This document shows, piece by piece, positions 60,166 through 64,000 of a DNA stretch of 64,000 nucleotides. Below the pieces are notes generated by a model. It saw only the letters and a program-made list of their open reading frames with translations, did not search any database and was not told the DNA's origin. How positions within the stretch are numbered: the stretch's first letter is position 1; every line of letters starts with the position of its first letter. Made by a program: the position numbers and the translations under genes. The stretch spans positions 1,123,146-1,187,145 of the forward strand of contig BFEA01000377.1 of NCBI GenBank assembly GCA_003427395.1, read 5' to 3'. The stretch is from Chara braunii. Its lineage: Eukaryota > Streptophyta > Charophyceae > Charales > Characeae.

Positions 60166-60271
60166 CCGACATCGCAATCCCTCGACAGAAAAGAACCGAC
60201 ATCGCAATCCCTCGACGGAAAAGAACCTCGACGGAAAAGAACCGACATCGCGATCCCTCGACGGAAAAGAA
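60166..60271 (+). repeat. Short minisatellite, ~30-bp unit
   Basis: The unit CGACATCGCAATCCCTCGAC plus GGAAAAGAAC is repeated about three times, with one half-unit (CTCGACGGAAAAGAAC) in the middle. Confidence 0.75.
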
Positions 60272-61948
60272 GACGGTGGTAGAGTTAGCGGCGGCGAGCA
60301 TACAAGGGTTTAACACGAGGAAAACGACACGGAGAAGCCCTTTGAAATAACGGAAACATGGTTGGGGGAAAAACTGACAACAGTCATTTTCTGCAACTCG
60401 TTATGAACAATAAACAATTCCATACCACATTTCACGTGCCAATATAATCGACGCAGACGCACGGCAAACCGGGATGAATCGGATCACAGCCACGAAGACC
60501 TACGCACGCAAGGCAACGCTCACGAAAGGTTCCAACCTCCTCGTATGTTTTGTTTTTTTGGGGGGGGAGGGGTTGGGGGAGATGGGGGGTAAGAAGAAAC
60601 GGAAGTGAGCGGAAGTACCCGATAAAGCGCACGAAAGAACGAGGGGGAGAGGGGGAAGGAGGGGGGGGGGTGAGAAGAAGCGGAGGCGAGCGGAAATACC
60701 GGATAAAGCGCACGAAAGAACGAGGCGGAAACTGAACACACGGGCGGAGCGATTGCGGATCCAGGCAGAGGTTATCGAGCTCCCGTGGAAATGAAACGCA
60801 CACCGAAGTGAAGGCGGGCGCAGCAACGGACACCGGTGGTAAAGCGAGCGACCACAGTGGGCAAGGTGTCAGACAATTCGAAGCGAGCGAACACATCAGG
60901 AGGGGGGGGTTCGGGGGGACGCGATTGGGCACCAGGTGAAGGAGAGTGATGGCCATGGAGCAGTTGACCAAACACTCGGAAAGGCGACGAGGGAGCGCGC
61001 GAGGAAAGCACGCAGACACCGGAGGGGAGGCGAGGGAACACGGATGGAAAACCGGCGGAAAATATGATATAAAGCGAGCGAACGTTTGGGGGAAGGAGAG
61101 GGGTCGTCCAGGACAAGGCGATCAAACACCCAGCGCGGTTCGGGCGAGCCACGGGGAGAGGCTCGCGCACGGCGGGGAGAAGACAAGCGGAGGCGAGCAC
61201 ACGCCTAGGCTCACGCCAGCAGTTGACAGGGTAGGAGGGCAACGCCCAGCAGAGCAGGGAAACGATAGGTAGCTCCACAAAGGACAGAGCCAGGCAAGCC
61301 AATCACGGGGGTAAAAGATTCCGCGAACGGGCAAACGGTCATCACGCTAGCAACCGGAAGAGGCCCAAATCACCCATAGGACACAAACTTCACAAAATGG
61401 GGCGCACAAGTTGGTCGACGATGGCAAACGGAAGAGACGCAAACCAGCACCAACATACGCAGACGCCGGTGGACGGCCAAGCAAACGGCAGGTGACGGCG
61501 AAAGAGCGGAGGAGAGAACCCGAAAGACGCGGGATAGCCGGGAGGCGCACACAGGGTCGAAAAGTCTGCAAACCTGAAAACAGCGTAGGAGAGGAAAACG
61601 GCAGTGAGAACTGACAACGGGGAAGAGACGTGAGACGCACAAACAGCTGATAAGCTAGAAAATGGTAAACGTTTGTGCTAAACAGAGCGAGAGTGACAAC
61701 CACACCGAGAGAGGCAAATAACGGGGGAAACGGCAAACACCGATGAAGGGACAAACGGCAGAAGATGGCAATCACATGGTGGGATGGGGGCGATCAATGA
61801 GGAGGGACTGACAGACTGGACGGCGGGAGTGAACGAACAAATAGCGGGGGAGGCTAACCAAAAAGCGAGAGCGACCAAACGCTGGTGAAGAGCGGTTTCA
61901 CGGTGAAAAGCGACCGTACGGGTGACAGGAACGACCAAGAGGTACGGA
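60272..61948. other. No gene recognised; purine-rich
   Basis: G runs (near 60560-60595 and 60655-60672) and GCGAGCGAA/GAGGCGAG phrases repeat loosely (GGAAGTGAGCGGAAGTACCC and GGAGGCGAGCGGAAATACCG, each followed by GATAAAGCGCACGAAAGAAC: an 85-bp tandem pair at about 60598-60760). Long minus-strand Pro/Ser/Leu frames are composition artefacts. Confidence 0.45.
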
Positions 61949-62465
61949 AGAGCGACCGGGCGGTGAGATACAGCGCCCACGCGGTAGGGCAGAGCGACCG
62001 AGCGGTGGGGCAGAGCGACCGAGCGGTGGGGCAGAGCGACCTACGGTCTCTCCGCCAACACAACGCACACTGTGTACCTCACAGGAAATATAGCTTGTAT
62101 ACACTCGTTATCGAAGTGCGTTATGTTTGGAGGAAGACGTTAGCGGTGAGCCACAGCGACCGCGCGGCAAGGGAAGGAGACCGCGCGGCGAGGGACGGAG
62201 ACCGCGCGGCGAGGGACGGCGACCGCGGGACGAGCCACATCGACCGCGCGGCGAGGCAGAACGACCGAGCGGTGGGACAACACTAAGCGCGCGGTGGAGC
62301 ACACCGACCGAGCTGTGAGAGCAACAACGACCGAGCTGTGAGTCACGTTCCACTGCCAGAGCGACCGAGCAGCGGAACATCGCAATGGGATACGGCGAAC
62401 CAGACGGTGAGGAAAACCGACCGAGCGATGCCGTACAGCGACCGCACAGCGAAGGAGAGCCGAAG
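61949..62465 (+). repeat. GC-rich 21-bp minisatellite, interrupted by a MITE
   Basis: Before the MITE, the unit is GAGCGACCGAGCGGTGGGGCA (about four copies, 61949-62040). After it, GGAGACCGCGCGGCGAGGGAC and variants continue (62144-62465). Because 21 is divisible by 3, heptapeptide repeats (SDRAVGQ, GDRAARD) stay in frame; I see no evidence that they are expressed. Confidence 0.75.
62041..62143. mobile_element. MITE of the CTACCGTCTTCC family, copy D
   Basis: 103 bp, ends CTACGGTCTCTCCGCCAACA and GTTTGGAGGAAGACGTTAG, inner phrase GCTTGTATACACTCGTTATC identical to copy C. It lies inside the minisatellite, so it inserted after the array existed. Confidence 0.75.
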
Positions 62466-64000
62466 CAGGAGCGAACACGGAGGTGAAGCATTCAAGATGG
62501 GAACCGAGCAAACCGTGGGAATCATAACAGAGAAAAGGCCAAACAAACGGCGGGATTATCAAGTCAGGACAGCGGGAAAAGAGACAACAAAGCAGAAGTG
62601 TCAGACTTTTCACCGCCAGACAGGAAGAATGGGGATCGCACAGCAGATGACACAACGAAACGCATTACCGAGGGTAGGGAACGAACAAAACGGACTCGGC
62701 AAAATACAAAACCGAGCGGGAAAAGCACGTTAGATAAGACTGATGAGACAACAGTCGGCACTCAAAGCTCCCGGCAGGGGCAGCGTGACACGCGGAGCGA
62801 CCGCATGGGCAGGGCAGCACACGACAGGGGGTTGAAGAACCACCACCAAAAAGAATTGAGAAGGGGGGGTCCTCTACAAGACGGTGGACACAAGGCACAA
62901 GCTCAGGGAAAAGACCGGGACCGCAGAGGGAGAAACTGATAAAGGCCGGATGGGATGGGATGGGATAAGCACACTACTGCAGACGGAGGGAAGCACTACA
63001 GAAGGCGAATGAATGGACAACAAGAATGGGAACACGAGACCGGGAAAGGGCGAGGGGAGGGCGATTGACAGAGACGTAACATAATAGAAGACCGAATGCA
63101 CGGCATGCGGCGGAACCGCGCAACAATAGATGCTAAACTACCGGAACGACGAAAGCTAGGAAGAACTTTTGACAAGAGGCGGTGCATACCCATAACACGA
63201 AGCTGAGGGACCGCACGGCAAACGCTAGGAGAGGAACGGGTGTGACACTCGCCAGAAAAAGGACACGAGCGCAGCACGATACGAAGCTGAGGGAAACGCA
63301 CGACAGAAACGTAAACGTGACAAGAACGGGAGGCACGATAGAAAGCAGGGGAATGCGCGATAGGAAGCCGGGGAACGAGAAGGTGAGAAAACTCAGGAAG
63401 GAACATATGGCGAGAGGAAAAAGCGAAAAGAGTAGAGTGACGTGACTGCTTGGTGCACAGCAAGCACGACAAACGAGGAGAGCGACTCGACGGAGTCGCA
63501 AAAGTTTCATGAAAGAAAGGGAGAGACTACAATATACACGCGGCGAAAGGAGACGTTCAAAAGTGCATTCTGATAAAAAGGAGCAAAAGTCGGACTATAG
63601 AGAGAGCTAACATAGGATTAGAGAAATAAATATGAGAAGAAGACGCACAAACCGGCCATGCAACACACTGCCAATAGATGATACAAAACAACAAACCACA
63701 AGATAATCGTCAGGAACGACGGTAACAAGCAACCCTCAAATCGAAAGAAACAGGGATAAGAGAAGAAACGTAACGAGATGAAGGGACACTCGGTCAAAAA
63801 TCACATTCTGAGCACGGATGTTGTAAAGAATCAGACTGCTCAGGGAACATTCCCAATTGCATAAGGAAACTGCAAGGAGCCCCAGACGATCAGATGTGCC
63901 TTTCTAGTCGGCCAACGCCAGATAAGCATCATGCCCTCTAGCCTATCGATATCAATTGAACCACTAAAAGAGATGAGGGACGAGAGATCAGCAAACCTGA
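62466..64000. other. No gene recognised
   Basis: Purine-rich sequence with loose GGAA/ACGG repetition. Overlapping long frames on both strands lack motifs. Confidence 0.4.

Noticed and set aside
60432-61980. Long minus-strand Pro/Ser/Phe-rich frames
   Set aside because: Antisense of purine-rich repetitive sequence; many overlapping frames are equally open.

Overview
This is a repeat-dominated window of nuclear DNA from a eukaryote, most probably a streptophyte. The only convincing host gene has spliced introns with GT-AG borders. It carries a C-terminal block and a basic/acidic tail that I know, from memory, from land-plant PHD-finger proteins. Everything else I can identify is transposon-derived or tandem repeat. 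A charophyte such as Chara would fit the mixture of a plant-type gene with very repeat-rich, microsatellite-laden sequence, but the species is inference.
Layout. 1-347: end of a non-autonomous DNA transposon. 348-2499: 3' part of a dead LINE with a poly(A) tail. 2500-11841: anonymous sequence with CT, GA and A runs, a 930-base gap and a short LINE tail. 11842-20412: decayed Ty3/Gypsy element (gag, protease remnant, RT/RNase H, DD35E integrase) preceded by about 3 kb of unrecognised ORF remnants. 21130-21830: composite minisatellite. 22.2-38 kb: nested repeats, comprising two more LINE 3' ends, three copies of a long dispersed repeat, a family of about 115-bp tandem units, an array of 11 stem-loops, fold-back elements and a complete 1.9-kb hAT-like non-autonomous transposon with a perfect 8-bp target duplication. 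38-41.1 kb: anonymous. 41.1-42.1 kb: CTT/CTC-rich minisatellite. 42.1-43.8 kb: dead hAT transposase. 43.9-48.7 kb: small duplications and two MITEs. 48727-58195 (minus strand): seven identified exons of the PHD-type nuclear protein gene, 5' end not found. 58.2-64 kb: MITEs and GC-rich minisatellites.
The most interesting unexplained structure is at 27870-28717. Eleven copies of a conserved 19-nt loop are each flanked by 8-nt arms. The arm sequences differ from copy to copy, yet in most copies they remain complementary, including G-T wobbles. The LINE 3' ends show a parallel case: a conserved loop with a partly varying stem close to the poly(A).
One technical warning: 28782-28819 is a synthetic Nextera mate-pair junction sequence lying among duplicated blocks, so the assembly around 28.75-29.25 kb is chimeric.
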